A stretch of DNA of 64,000 bases from DATFDN01 sp035685165 (lineage in GTDB: Bacteria > Pseudomonadota > Alphaproteobacteria > Acetobacterales > Acetobacteraceae), in assembly GCA_035685165.1 (NCBI GenBank), contig DASRBI010000008.1, forward strand, positions 62,001 through 126,000, given 5' to 3'. Shown in pieces: positions 26,401 to 34,849 of the stretch. The position numbers were made by a program, and so were the translations under genes. Below the pieces are notes generated by a model. It searched no databases. It saw only the letters and a list, made by a program, of their open reading frames with translations, and had not been told where the DNA came from. Each line of letters begins with the position of its first letter. Position 1 is the stretch's first letter.

Positions 26401-26934
26401 GCCGAGATCGAGCGCGCCGCCGACGTGATCGTGTGGTGCTGCGACGAGGCGCCGGGCTTCGCGCCGAGCCCCGCCCGCCCCGACGACCGTGCCTTCGTCG
26501 GCAACATCGTTCAAGCCATGGCCGCCTACGGCGCCGGGCGTCTCGGCGCGCCGGCGATCCCGCTTGCCGAGGCAGACCATCTGATCGTCATCGGCTCGGA
26601 CCGCATGATGCAGGCGGTCGGCGCGGCGCGGCACGGCGTTCTCGCGCCCTATCTCAAGCCTGGCCACAGCGCCGTCGGCTCCATCAACAGCCCGATGCAG
26701 TGCATGATGAAGGAGGTGTGCGCCCAGTGCCTCCAGCCGCATGTCGATCCGGCGACGGGCGAGAGGAGCGTGGTGTTTTCCTGCTTCAACCAGGACCAGG
26801 CGCTCGATCGCGTGGATTTCGTGGCGCTGCACGAACGGCTCGGGCAGAACAGCACGCAGGAGAAGCTCACCGCCCAGTGGGTGGACCGGGCGCTGCGGAA
26901 ATTGAACGCCCGGCCGGCGATGGCGGCGGAGTAA
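23419..26934 (+). CDS. Large multidomain flavin/iron-sulfur pyridine nucleotide oxidoreductase
   Basis: A 1,171-residue protein joining two redox modules. Residues 1-250 are not recognised. A cysteine cluster follows (YCIWCHTQGKDSC near 259, then GCPLDE and ICNDCMKAC), like the Fe-S region of GltD-type enzymes. A first dinucleotide fold KVLIVGLGPAG lies near 394 and a second VVVIGGGLTAIDTA near 564. From about 845 there is a ferredoxin-reductase/PyrK-like module: RPGQFYRL (FAD), LVGGGLGNAV (NAD(P)) and a C-terminal 2Fe-2S-type cluster CMMKEVCAQC...C near 1094. Probable cytoplasmic electron-transfer enzyme; substrate unknown. ATG 23461 is an alternative start; neither has a clear ribosome site. 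Confidence 0.85.
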   Translation: MARPSPARNPVRPLMDGALLPESPELGFGFRFDDLASRDGLIRLDRLFVARLAADAPALHARLMAARAAPDALDAKEEGELVVALGPALDTFLGELFGIGAELAALNSATLALDPIHACKRLFVQRQAVKKYPDPSNLDGPSLRAALEARFGEALTDASFARHVTHWEKSADGEALDQAARYAAWATLTAAGQAAHKGTILFKVPHKIDPQHQVPVETTERDGVTMLRLPERYWRQRDGFALTDPGMSPAQALDQMNYCIWCHTQGKDSCSKGLKDRKTGAYQKSPFGVPLMGCPLDEKISEMHTLRAQGSVLGAFAAIAVDNPMMAATGHRICNDCMKACIYQRQEPVDIPQAETSILKDVLALPWGFEIYALLTRWNPLDIRRPLPRPASGRKVLIVGLGPAGFTLAHHLLNDGHTVVAIDGLKIEPLGFDPARPVREAASLFENLDDRVMAGFGGVAEYGITVRWNKNYLKLVRLLLERRREFAHFGGVRFGGGGTLSIDDAWAMGFDHIALCMGAGKPTVLDIPNGLARGVRQASDFLMALQLTGAAKLSSIANLQLRMPVVVIGGGLTAIDTATESLAYYVRQVEKFALRYRTLIAERGTDAVRAGWTVEEAAIADEYLAHEAAIRAERAAAAREGRPPALARLLEEWGGATIAYRRTLLDSPSYTLNHEEVAKAMEEGVRFAEGLTPVAVEVDQYGHACALRVRRKDGSEAALRARAILVAAGTQPNTVLAREDGRVLLDGKYFQAIDEAGAPVSPPRACAKPEQAQVLMHRAGDGRMMSFFGDLHPSFFGNVVKAMGGAKRGYPVVSRVLHALPPTPVSGHELIARCRDALRATVHAVNRLTPTIVEVVIRAPAAARAFRPGQFYRLQNFETLAPSVGDGAGRTVLGMEGLAMTGAWTDPEAGLVSIIVLEMGGSSDLCALLRPGEPVILAGPTGTPTEIMADATVALVGGGLGNAVLFSIGAALRAAGSRVIYFAGYKKMEDRYKVAEIERAADVIVWCCDEAPGFAPSPARPDDRAFVGNIVQAMAAYGAGRLGAPAIPLAEADHLIVIGSDRMMQAVGAARHGVLAPYLKPGHSAVGSINSPMQCMMKEVCAQCLQPHVDPATGERSVVFSCFNQDQALDRVDFVALHERLGQNSTQEKLTAQWVDRALRKLNARPAMAAE

Positions 26935-26957
26935 AAGGAGCCGCAGGAGGCTCAGAG

Positions 26958-27047
26958 ATGCAGAGACTCGTCTTGGACGCGGAAGCGGAGCAGGTTTCCA
27001 CCGGACTGGTGCGGCGCGGGATCACGGCGCGGGCAGGTCGCGCTTAA
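26958..27047 (+). CDS. Possible 29-residue leader peptide upstream of the DAHP synthase gene
   Basis: A short open frame with a strong Shine-Dalgarno, AGGAGG 7 bases before ATG 26958, ending in TAA. It is followed at once by two GC-rich hairpins (27048-27063 and one about 20 bases further), then by the DAHP synthase ATG 80 bases away. This looks like a leader arrangement, but the peptide has no run of Phe, Tyr or Trp codons, so classical attenuation by aromatic amino acids is not supported. It could also be a small protein or chance. Confidence 0.3.
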   Translation: MQRLVLDAEAEQVSTGLVRRGITARAGRA

Positions 27048-27128
27048 GTCCGGCCCTCCGGACCTCGGTGGCGCCGCCGGCCGTTTCCGGCCATAAACCC
27101 GCGAAATGCCGCCCAGAGGCTTCGAGCG

Positions 27129-28499
27129 ATGACGCACTTCCCCGCCTGGACCCCCGATTCGTGGCGCGCGCGCCCGGTCCGGCAGATGCCCGCCTATCCC
27201 GATCCGGCCGCTCTGGAGGCGATGGAGCGGCGCTTGCAGAAATACCCGCCGCTCGTCTTTGCGGGCGAGGCCCGCCGTCTCAAGGCTGCCCTCGCCGCCG
27301 CGGCCGAGGGCCGCGCCATCGTGCTGCTCGGCGGGGACTGCGCAGAGAGCTTCAACGAGTTCACCGCCAACATCCTGCGCGACACCTTCCGCGTGCTCTT
27401 GCAGATGGCGGTCGTGCTCACCTTCGGCGCCAGCCTGCCGGTGGTGAAGATGGGCCGCATGGCGGGCCAATACGCCAAGCCGCGCAGCGCCGATACCGAA
27501 ACCCGCGACGGCGTGACGCTGCCCTCCTATCGCGGCGACATCGTCAACGGGCCGGACTTCACGCACGCGGCGCGCATCCCCGACCCGGCGCGCATGGAAA
27601 TCGGCTATTTCCAGGCGGCAAGCAAGCTCAACCTGCTGCGCGCCTTCGCCTCCGGCGGCTATGCCGATTTGCACGAGGTGCATCGCTGGAACCTCGGTTT
27701 CGTCGAGCGCTCGCCCTTGGCCGAACGCTATCGCGGCCTCGCCCAGCGCATCGACGAGACGCTCGCCTTTATGGCCGCGTGCGGCATGAGCAGCGCCACC
27801 ACGCGCGACATGCGCGAGACCGATTTCTACGTCGCGCACGAGGCGCTGCTGTTGCCCTACGAGCAGGCGCTGACGCGGATCGATTCCACCACCGGCGACT
27901 GGTACGGCTGCTCGGCGCATTTCCTGTGGATCGGCGACCGCACCCGCCAGGCCGACGGCGCTCACGTGGAGTTCCTGCGCGGGGTCAACAATCCGGTCGG
28001 CATGAAGTGCGGCCCATCGCTCGAAGCCGACGACCTGCTGCGGCTGATCGACGCGCTCAATCCGCGCAACGAGCCGGGGCGCCTCACGCTGATCGCGCGC
28101 ATGGGCGCCGACAGGATCGCGGCGAAGCTGCCGCCCCTTTTGCGCGCCGTCGAGCGCGAGGGCCGCAAGGTGGTGTGGATCAGCGACCCGATGCACGGCA
28201 ACACGGTCGATACCGCCGACAAGCGCAAGACCCGCAGTTTCGACGCGATCCTTTCCGAGGTGCGGAGCTTCTTCGATATCCACGCCGCCGAGGGCACCTG
28301 GGCCGGTGGCGTGCATGTGGAGATGACCGGCCAGAACGTCACCGAATGCACGGGCGGGGCGCACCGGCTCACTGAGGCCGATCTCGGCGCGCGCTACGAG
28401 ACGCTGGTCGATCCGCGCCTGAACGCCGAGCAGTCGCTCGAGCTGGCGTTCCTGGTTGCCGAGGAGCTCAAGCAGCGCCGCGCGGCGGCGGCACAGTGA
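27129..28499 (+). CDS. Class II 3-deoxy-7-phosphoheptulonate (DAHP) synthase
   Basis: First enzyme of the shikimate pathway, joining phosphoenolpyruvate and erythrose 4-phosphate. It has 456 residues, the size of the plant/actinobacterial class II type. Family blocks are GGDCAESFNEF (metal-binding cysteine), KMGRMAGQYAKPRS, SYRGDIVNG, NPVGMKCGPS, ISDPMHGNT and GGVHVEMTGQNVTEC. The TGA overlaps the GTG of pncB, so pncB, folC and the GH42-like gene probably share the transcript. Confidence 0.96.
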   Translation: MTHFPAWTPDSWRARPVRQMPAYPDPAALEAMERRLQKYPPLVFAGEARRLKAALAAAAEGRAIVLLGGDCAESFNEFTANILRDTFRVLLQMAVVLTFGASLPVVKMGRMAGQYAKPRSADTETRDGVTLPSYRGDIVNGPDFTHAARIPDPARMEIGYFQAASKLNLLRAFASGGYADLHEVHRWNLGFVERSPLAERYRGLAQRIDETLAFMAACGMSSATTRDMRETDFYVAHEALLLPYEQALTRIDSTTGDWYGCSAHFLWIGDRTRQADGAHVEFLRGVNNPVGMKCGPSLEADDLLRLIDALNPRNEPGRLTLIARMGADRIAAKLPPLLRAVEREGRKVVWISDPMHGNTVDTADKRKTRSFDAILSEVRSFFDIHAAEGTWAGGVHVEMTGQNVTECTGGAHRLTEADLGARYETLVDPRLNAEQSLELAFLVAEELKQRRAAAAQ

Positions 28500-29647
28500 C
28501 CGGCGCAGCGTTCGCACCGATGGACGATATCGCCGCCCGCACCGACACCTATTTCAACCGCACCAAGCAGATCGTCGCCCGCTTCGGCGACAAGCGCGTC
28601 ACCTATGCGGTGTTCCTGCGCCGCCCCGTGGTTTCCGCGCCGCGGCTGATGACGGACTGGCTTGCCCAGGTCGCGGAGGCGCGCAAGACCACGTTCGATA
28701 TCGACATCGTCTATCCCGAAGGCGAATGGGTCGGCGCCGGCGAGCCAATCGCCTACATCACCGGCAGCCTCGTGCAGCTATCGGATCTCGAGACGCTGTT
28801 CCTGCAAAAGCTCGGTCCCGCCTGTGTGGCCGCGCACAACGCCTATCAGATGTGCCTTGCCCTGCCGCAAGCGGAGTTCCTGGCGATGGAGGCGCGTCAC
28901 TGCGCCGGGCTCGAGATGCAGGACATGATGGCCTACGCCGCCTCAGTCGGCAGCAACGCCGCCAAGCGCGAGGGCGCCAAGGGCTTCATCGGCAACGCCA
29001 ACGACTTCACCGCCCACTGGTTCGGCGCGCCGCGCGGCTACGGCACGATGCCGCACGCCCTGATCGGCTATGCCGGCTCCACGGTGCGCGCCGCCGAGAT
29101 GTTCGTCGAGACCTTTCCCGAAAGCCCGCTCACGGTCCTGGTCGATTATTTCGGCCGGGAGATTTCCGACAGCCTCGCGGTGTGCCGCCGCTTCCCCGAC
29201 ATGGCCGCCGCCGGCCGACTCTCGGTGCGGCTCGACACGCATGGCGGCCGATTCCTCGAAGGGCTCGATCCCGCCGAGAGCTATGCGGCGCTGGAACGCC
29301 ACGCCCCGGGCGCCATCCGCCGCTACCGCAGCGAGACGGAGCTGCGGTATCTGGTCGGCACCGGCGTTTCCGCCGCTGCCATCTGGCGCACGCGCGAGGC
29401 GCTGGACGAAGCGGGATTCCCCAAGGTCCGCATCGTCGCCTCATCCGGCTTCGGCGTGGACAAGTGCCGCGTGATGGCGGACGCCAAGGCGCCGATCGAC
29501 ATGATCGGCACCGGCAGTTTCATTCCCGAGCAATGGAGCGAGACCTACGCTACCGCCGACATCGTCGATTATGACGGCGTGCCGATGGTGAAGGTCGGGC
29601 GCGAGTTCCTGCTCCGGCGCAACGGCGCGCGCAAGCGGAACGGCTGA
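28496..29647 (+). CDS. pncB: Nicotinate phosphoribosyltransferase family protein
   Basis: Salvages nicotinate to nicotinate mononucleotide for NAD synthesis. It has 383 residues. The phosphoribosyl-binding barrel is recognisable in the C-terminal half (IVASSGFGVDKCRVM, then PIDMIGTGSF), with TDTYFNRTK at the N-terminus and DYFGREISDS in the middle. The GTG start overlaps the stop of the DAHP synthase gene. Length and motifs agree with the branch common in Alphaproteobacteria, where this and the long-form PncB coexist; substrate specificity is inferred from family only. Confidence 0.88.
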   Translation: MTGAAFAPMDDIAARTDTYFNRTKQIVARFGDKRVTYAVFLRRPVVSAPRLMTDWLAQVAEARKTTFDIDIVYPEGEWVGAGEPIAYITGSLVQLSDLETLFLQKLGPACVAAHNAYQMCLALPQAEFLAMEARHCAGLEMQDMMAYAASVGSNAAKREGAKGFIGNANDFTAHWFGAPRGYGTMPHALIGYAGSTVRAAEMFVETFPESPLTVLVDYFGREISDSLAVCRRFPDMAAAGRLSVRLDTHGGRFLEGLDPAESYAALERHAPGAIRRYRSETELRYLVGTGVSAAAIWRTREALDEAGFPKVRIVASSGFGVDKCRVMADAKAPIDMIGTGSFIPEQWSETYATADIVDYDGVPMVKVGREFLLRRNGARKRNG

Positions 29648-30922
29648 ATGCCACGCGATTCCGCCCGCATCGAGGGCGTCATCGCCCGTCTGCACAGGCT
29701 TTACCCACGCCTGATCGACCTCAGCCTGGAGCGGCTGCGGACACTGCTCGCCAAGCTCGGTTCGCCGGAAACCAGATTGCCGCCAGTGATCCATGTCGCC
29801 GGCACCAACGGCAAGGGCAGCACCTGCGCCTTTCTGCGCGCGATCGGCGAGGCGGCGGGCTGGCGCGTGCATGTTTACACCTCGCCGCATCTCGTGCGGT
29901 TCAACGAGCGCATCCGCATCGCCGGCCAGCTGGTCAGCGACGCGGCGCTGGCCGATGCGCTCGAGGAAGTCGAGCGCGTGAACGACGGCGCGCCGATCAC
30001 CGTCTTCGAGGTGATCACCGCCGTCGCCTTCGTGCTGTTCGCACGCACGCCGGCCGATCTCTGCGTCCTTGAAGTCGGCCTCGGCGGGCGCGGAGACGCC
30101 ACCAACGTCATCGCGCGGCCAGCCGCCTGTGCGATCACCTCGATCTCGCTTGATCACCAGGACTTGCTCGGCGACACGCTCGCCGCCATCGCCGGCGAGA
30201 AGGCGGGCATCGTCAAGCCCCTTGTGCCGGTCGCGATCGGCGCGCAGCCGGAGGCCGCGCGCGCGGTGCTGCTCGAAGCGGCGGCAAAGGCCGCTGCCCC
30301 GGTGCTGCTGCGCGGCCGCGACTGGACGATCGAGGAGCACGACCGAGGGCTCCGCTATGCCGACGCACGCGGCATGCTCGATCTGCCGCTGCCTTCGCTG
30401 CCCGGCCCGCATCAGGCGGACAATGCGGGCATCGCCGTCGCCGCGCTACGCGCGTCGACGCTGCCGGTGCCGATGGCGGCGTTCAACGGCATCGCCGGCG
30501 CGGAATGGCCCGCGCGCTTGCAGCGCCTGCATGGACCGCTCGCGGCGCTGCTGCCGCGGGAGTTCGAACTCTGGCTCGACGGCGGGCATAACGAGGGCGC
30601 CGCGCGCGCTCTCGCGGCGCATATCGCGCGCAACTGGACCGACCGGCCGCTCCATCTCGTCATCGGCATGAAGCAGTCGAAGGATGCCGCCACTTTTCTC
30701 GCGACGCTCCTGCCGTTCGCGGCATCGGCCTTCGCGGTCGCCGAGCCCGGCCAGCATCTCGCCATGACGGTGGAGCAGATCATGGAAGCGGCAGGCGGGC
30801 GCATCCGGCCCGGGCCGCGCGTTGCCGACGCGCTCGCCGCCATACGCGGTGCGCCCGCACGTGTGCTGATCTGCGGCAGCCTTTATCTGGCGGGCGAAGT
30901 GCTGAGATTGGATGCGGCGTGA
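29648..30922 (+). CDS. folC: Bifunctional folylpolyglutamate synthase / dihydrofolate synthase
   Basis: Adds glutamate to dihydropteroate and then to folates, in the cytoplasm. It has 424 residues. The Mur-ligase-type P-loop VAGTNGKGSTCAF lies at about residues 50-62, followed by YTSPHLVRFNERI (folate-binding), EVGLGGRGDATN and HNEGAARALAAHI in the C-terminal domain. ATG is at the base after the pncB stop, with no gap, and its stop overlaps the GTG of the next gene. Confidence 0.95.
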   Translation: MPRDSARIEGVIARLHRLYPRLIDLSLERLRTLLAKLGSPETRLPPVIHVAGTNGKGSTCAFLRAIGEAAGWRVHVYTSPHLVRFNERIRIAGQLVSDAALADALEEVERVNDGAPITVFEVITAVAFVLFARTPADLCVLEVGLGGRGDATNVIARPAACAITSISLDHQDLLGDTLAAIAGEKAGIVKPLVPVAIGAQPEAARAVLLEAAAKAAAPVLLRGRDWTIEEHDRGLRYADARGMLDLPLPSLPGPHQADNAGIAVAALRASTLPVPMAAFNGIAGAEWPARLQRLHGPLAALLPREFELWLDGGHNEGAARALAAHIARNWTDRPLHLVIGMKQSKDAATFLATLLPFAASAFAVAEPGQHLAMTVEQIMEAAGGRIRPGPRVADALAAIRGAPARVLICGSLYLAGEVLRLDAA

Positions 30923-32757
30923 GCCTCCGAGCCCGCAAGCTCGCGCTGGCGGCGGCGTTCGCGCTGCCCGCCCTCGCCCGTGCGGCGCCGCCGCCCTGGC
31001 CGGGCATTCCGATCATCGACTATGACGGCGGCACGCAGGCGCGCCTAGCGGCGCTGAAGAGCCTCGGCGTCACCGCTGTGAAGGTGCTCGGGCAGCGCGA
31101 AGGCGACGTGCAGCTTGTGGCGCGCCGCGCCGCGCCGCTGCGCGACGCCGGATTCGGCTGCTACGTTGAAAACATCGCCACCGATTTCTACGCCGCCTAT
31201 CACCGCTGGTCGCCGGATCACCCGCCCAACTACCGCTTCCTGCAACTACAGGCGGAGTACCGCGCCGATCCGTCGAGCCTCCCGCCCCTGATGCGCGATC
31301 CGAGCCTGTCCGATCCCGTATGGCTCGGCCGGATCGAGGATCGGCTCGCCGCCCATGCGCGCGTGATGCGCCCATTTCATCCGCTTTGGTATTCGCTTGC
31401 CGACGAGCCCGGCATCGCCGATCTCGCCGCCTTCTGGGATTTCGATTTCTCGCCTGCTTCGCTCGCCGCGTTCCGCGAGTGGCTGCGCGGTCAGTACGGC
31501 AACTTGAATGCCCTGAACGCCGAATGGGGCACGCACTACGCGGCTTGGTCCAGCGTCCAGCCCTGGACCACGCGCGCGGCGATCGCTGCCCCGCCTGGCA
31601 ACGTGGCACCCTGGGCCGACTTCAAGGCGTTCATGGATGTGGCCTTCGCCCGCGCGCTGCGCGCCGGCGCCGACGCGCTGCACCGCGCCGACGCCGAGGC
31701 GCGCGCCGCGATCGAGGGCGCGCAGGTGCCCGGCTGGGGCGGCTATGATTATTCGCTGCTGTCGCACGCCGTGGACGTGATGGAGGTGTACGACGCCGGC
31801 CAGAACATGTCGCTCCTGCAAGCGTTCAACCCGCGTGTGCTGCCGGTAATGACCGCCTTCGGCGGCAGTCCGGCGCATCTCTACCGACTCTGGCGCCTCG
31901 TGCTGGACGGCGCTCGCGCGGTGGTGATCTGGGACGCCAATCCGCCGCTCATAACGCCCGACGACCGCATCACCGCGCGCGGGGAAGCCTACCGCCCGAT
32001 CTTCGCCGCGCTGCGCGGGCCCGCGGGCGCGGCGCTCTCCCACGCCACCCCGATCTATGATCCGGTCGCGATCCTCTATTCGCCGGCAAGCTTCCGCGTG
32101 CAGTGGATGATCGAGAACCGCCCGCGCGGCGATGCCTGGATGCACGGCGGCTCCGAGGCCGACGCTCAGGGTGTGGCGACCCGCACGGCGCTCGATTCGT
32201 TTGCCGAGACGCTGAAGCATCTCGGCCTACGCCCGCGCTATCTCACCGACACCGCGCTTGGCGCCGCGCCACCCGCGAACGTGCGCCTGCTCGTCCTGCC
32301 GCACCAGGTCGCACTGTCGGACGCGGAACTCCGATCGCTCCGCGCCTTCGTCGCCGCTGGCGGCACGGTCCTGACCGATTCGCCGTTCGGCCTCACCGAT
32401 CTGCACGGCCGCGCCCGCGCGGCGCCACCCGCCGACATCCGCGCGACGACCCTCGCACCGGACGACCGCGCCGGCATGGTGGCGGTGCTGCGCGCGGCAA
32501 AGATCGCGCCGCTCGTCATGGCCGATGCCGACGACGCGGAGATCGACTTGTGGCACGCGGATGGAAAGCTGCTGATCGCCGTGCAGCGGGATTTCGCGGA
32601 GGGCGCGTCGCCCAAGGCGGTGACGCTTACCCTGCCCCGGCCGATGCGCGGCGAGGAGCTGATCACCGGCACCGCGATCGCGCCCGCGCGGAGCATCCGC
32701 CTGACGCTTGATACGGTTACGCCCGCCCTTCTCGCCCTGACGCCGGCGGCGCGCTGA
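30919..32757 (+). CDS. Glycoside hydrolase family 42-like protein, exported
   Basis: Predicted exported glycosidase, 612 residues. A signal peptide (LALAAAFALPALARAAP) precedes a TIM-barrel region that resembles GH42 beta-galactosidases: YSLADEPGI holds a candidate acid/base glutamate, and FREWLRGQYGNLNALNAEWGT is a strong GH42-type block. The C-terminal part (VRLLVLPHQVALSDAELRSL, FVAAGGTVLTDSP) is the trimerisation-type domain. Activity and substrate are inferred. The GTG start overlaps the folC stop. Last gene of the run; it converges with uvrC, with stops 5 bases apart. Confidence 0.75.
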   Translation: MSLRARKLALAAAFALPALARAAPPPWPGIPIIDYDGGTQARLAALKSLGVTAVKVLGQREGDVQLVARRAAPLRDAGFGCYVENIATDFYAAYHRWSPDHPPNYRFLQLQAEYRADPSSLPPLMRDPSLSDPVWLGRIEDRLAAHARVMRPFHPLWYSLADEPGIADLAAFWDFDFSPASLAAFREWLRGQYGNLNALNAEWGTHYAAWSSVQPWTTRAAIAAPPGNVAPWADFKAFMDVAFARALRAGADALHRADAEARAAIEGAQVPGWGGYDYSLLSHAVDVMEVYDAGQNMSLLQAFNPRVLPVMTAFGGSPAHLYRLWRLVLDGARAVVIWDANPPLITPDDRITARGEAYRPIFAALRGPAGAALSHATPIYDPVAILYSPASFRVQWMIENRPRGDAWMHGGSEADAQGVATRTALDSFAETLKHLGLRPRYLTDTALGAAPPANVRLLVLPHQVALSDAELRSLRAFVAAGGTVLTDSPFGLTDLHGRARAAPPADIRATTLAPDDRAGMVAVLRAAKIAPLVMADADDAEIDLWHADGKLLIAVQRDFAEGASPKAVTLTLPRPMRGEELITGTAIAPARSIRLTLDTVTPALLALTPAAR

Positions 32758-32762
32758 GGTGA

Positions 32763-34709
32763 TTATGTCCCCGCTCCCTCCATCCGCACGCCGGGATGGA
32801 AATGCGCGTACACCCGCCGCGCCGTCTCGCGCGAGATGCCAGGCACCGCCTCGAGATCGGCGAGCCCTGCCTGCTTCACCCCGCGCGCCGAGCCGAAATG
32901 GTTGAGCAGCGCGCGCTTGCGCGCCGCGCCGATGCCGGGAACCCGGTCGAGTTCGCTTTGCCTCAGCGTGCGCGAGCGTCCGGCGCGGTGCGTGGTGATG
33001 GCGAAGCGGTGCGCCTCGTCGCGCAGCCGTTGCAGATAATAGAGAACCGGGTCGCGCGGCGGGAGCTGGAACGGCGGCACGCCGGCCATGTGGAACCATT
33101 CGCGCCCGGCATCGCGGTCGGGACCCTTGGCGATCGCCACCAGCGGCACGTCCTGAACCCCCAAATCCTGCAACACCGTCCGCGCCGCCGAGAGCTGGCC
33201 CGCGCCGCCGTCGATCAGCACGAGATCGGGCCACTCGGCCTGTTCGCCCTCGGCGTCCGCCTTCATCAGCCGCCCGAAGCGCCGCTCCAGCACCTCGCGC
33301 ATCATCGCGAAATCGTCACCAGGGGTGAGCGCGCCGCGGATGGCGAACTTTCGGTAGGCCGATTTCACGAACCCCTCGGGCCCGCCGACGATCATCACGC
33401 CATACGGGTTCGCCCCCATGATGTGGCTGTTGTCGTAAACCTCGATGCGCTCGGGCGCCGCCGGCAGGCGGAACAGTTGCGCCACGCCCTCCAGAAGCTT
33501 CGCCTGCCCCGCCGATTCGGCGAGCTTCCGCTCCAGCGCCTCGCGCGCGTTGATCTCGGCATGCGCGACCACGGCGCGCTTCTCGCCCCGCTTCGGCACA
33601 GCGATCTCCACCTTGCGCCCGGCCTTCAGGCTCAGCGCCTCCTCGACCAGCGCCCGCTCCGCCAAATCATGGTTCAGGAGCAAGAGCGGCGGCGGAGGCT
33701 TGTCGTCGTAGAACTGGGCGATGAAGGCGGCGAGCACCGCGCCTGGCTCCTCCGTCCTGGCGTGCAGCGGGAAGAACGGCCGGTTGCCGTTGTTGCGCCC
33801 GCCGCGCACGAAGAACACCTGCACGCAGGTCTGCCCGCCCGTCTGCCAGGCGGCGAATATGTCGGCATCCTGCAGGCTCGCCGGGTTCACCACATCGCTG
33901 CCCTGCACATGCGTCAGCCCGCGGATGCGGTCGCGCATGGCGGCGGCGCGCTCGAACTCCAACGCCGCGGCGGCGTGCTCCATCTCCGCCGCCAGCTCGC
34001 GCTGCACATTCACCGATTTGCCGGCGAGGAACGCCTTCGCCTGCGAGACGAGCTTGGCGTAATCCTCTTTCGTGATCCGCCCGACGCAGGGCGCCGAGCA
34101 GCGCCTGATCTGATGCAGCAGGCAGGGCCGATGACGGTTGGCAAACACCGTGTCCTGGCAGGAGCGCAGCAGGAACACGCGCTGCATCGCCGTGACGGTC
34201 TGGTTCACCGCCCAGGCCGAGGCGAACGGCCCGTAATAGCTGCCCTTGCGGAGCTGCGCGCCGCGATGCTTGGCGATTTGCGGGAACGGATGGTCCTCGG
34301 TCAGCATCAGCCACGGATAGGATTTGTCGTCCCGCAGCACGATGTTGAAGCGCGGCTTCAGGCGCTTGATCAGGTTGGCTTCCAGCAGCAGCGCCTCGGC
34401 CTCGGTGTGCGTGGTCACGATCTCCATGGCGACCGTCTCAGCCACCATGCGCCGCAACCGTTCGGGCAGCCGGCCGGCCTGCGTGTAGGCCGTCACCCGC
34501 TTCTTGAGGCTCCGCGCCTTGCCGACATAAAGGGCGTCGCCTTTGCCATCGAGCATCCGGTAGACGCCCGGCCCGGCCGGCATGGTCGCCAGCGCGGCCT
34601 CGATCGCCCGCACGCCGCGCGCCGTGTCGGCAGCGGGCGCGGGCAGGTTCGTCTCCGGAACGCCCGGCTTGGGGTTCTCCACCGATCCTGTGGATAAATC
34701 TGTGGTCAA
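32763..34709 (-). CDS. uvrC: Excinuclease ABC subunit C
   Basis: Nuclease of nucleotide excision repair that makes both incisions around a lesion. It has 648 residues. The N-terminal GIY-YIG domain is clear (PGVYRMLDGKGDALYVGKA, then KKRVTAYTQ), followed by a cysteine-bearing linker, a UVR helix pair (ELAAEMEHAAAALEFERAA), the RNase H-like domain (EVYDNSHIMGANPYGVMIV, LVLIDGGAGQL) and C-terminal helix-hairpin-helix (VPGIGAARKRALLNHFGS). uvrB lies 2.3 kb further upstream on the same strand but is separated by three genes. Confidence 0.96.
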   Translation of the reverse strand: MTTDLSTGSVENPKPGVPETNLPAPAADTARGVRAIEAALATMPAGPGVYRMLDGKGDALYVGKARSLKKRVTAYTQAGRLPERLRRMVAETVAMEIVTTHTEAEALLLEANLIKRLKPRFNIVLRDDKSYPWLMLTEDHPFPQIAKHRGAQLRKGSYYGPFASAWAVNQTVTAMQRVFLLRSCQDTVFANRHRPCLLHQIRRCSAPCVGRITKEDYAKLVSQAKAFLAGKSVNVQRELAAEMEHAAAALEFERAAAMRDRIRGLTHVQGSDVVNPASLQDADIFAAWQTGGQTCVQVFFVRGGRNNGNRPFFPLHARTEEPGAVLAAFIAQFYDDKPPPPLLLLNHDLAERALVEEALSLKAGRKVEIAVPKRGEKRAVVAHAEINAREALERKLAESAGQAKLLEGVAQLFRLPAAPERIEVYDNSHIMGANPYGVMIVGGPEGFVKSAYRKFAIRGALTPGDDFAMMREVLERRFGRLMKADAEGEQAEWPDLVLIDGGAGQLSAARTVLQDLGVQDVPLVAIAKGPDRDAGREWFHMAGVPPFQLPPRDPVLYYLQRLRDEAHRFAITTHRAGRSRTLRQSELDRVPGIGAARKRALLNHFGSARGVKQAGLADLEAVPGISRETARRVYAHFHPGVRMEGAGT

Positions 34710-34849
34710 AGCCGCTCTCAGGCTCGTGAACGCCGCCCTGTCATTGGGTTTTCAGCAAACTGCGTATTTTCTGGGCAGAAAGCTAAGTCATTGAATTTAA
34801 ATCTTATATTAGGTCCGCTCCGGCGCGTTATTAAAATAGTGAGACATAA
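34710..34849. promoter_or_regulatory. AT-rich gap upstream of uvrC
   Basis: This 140-base stretch is far richer in A and T than its surroundings (for example TTGAATTTAAATCTTATATT near 34791). It lies just upstream of uvrC and downstream of folB, both on the minus strand. It probably contains the uvrC promoter and the end of the folB transcript. No LexA-type palindrome was recognised, and no single promoter hexamer pair could be fixed. Confidence 0.4.

Noticed and set aside
34710..34849. A LexA-type SOS operator upstream of uvrC
   Set aside because: The AT-rich gap was examined, but no GTTC-N7-GTTC or palindromic LexA box could be found by eye.
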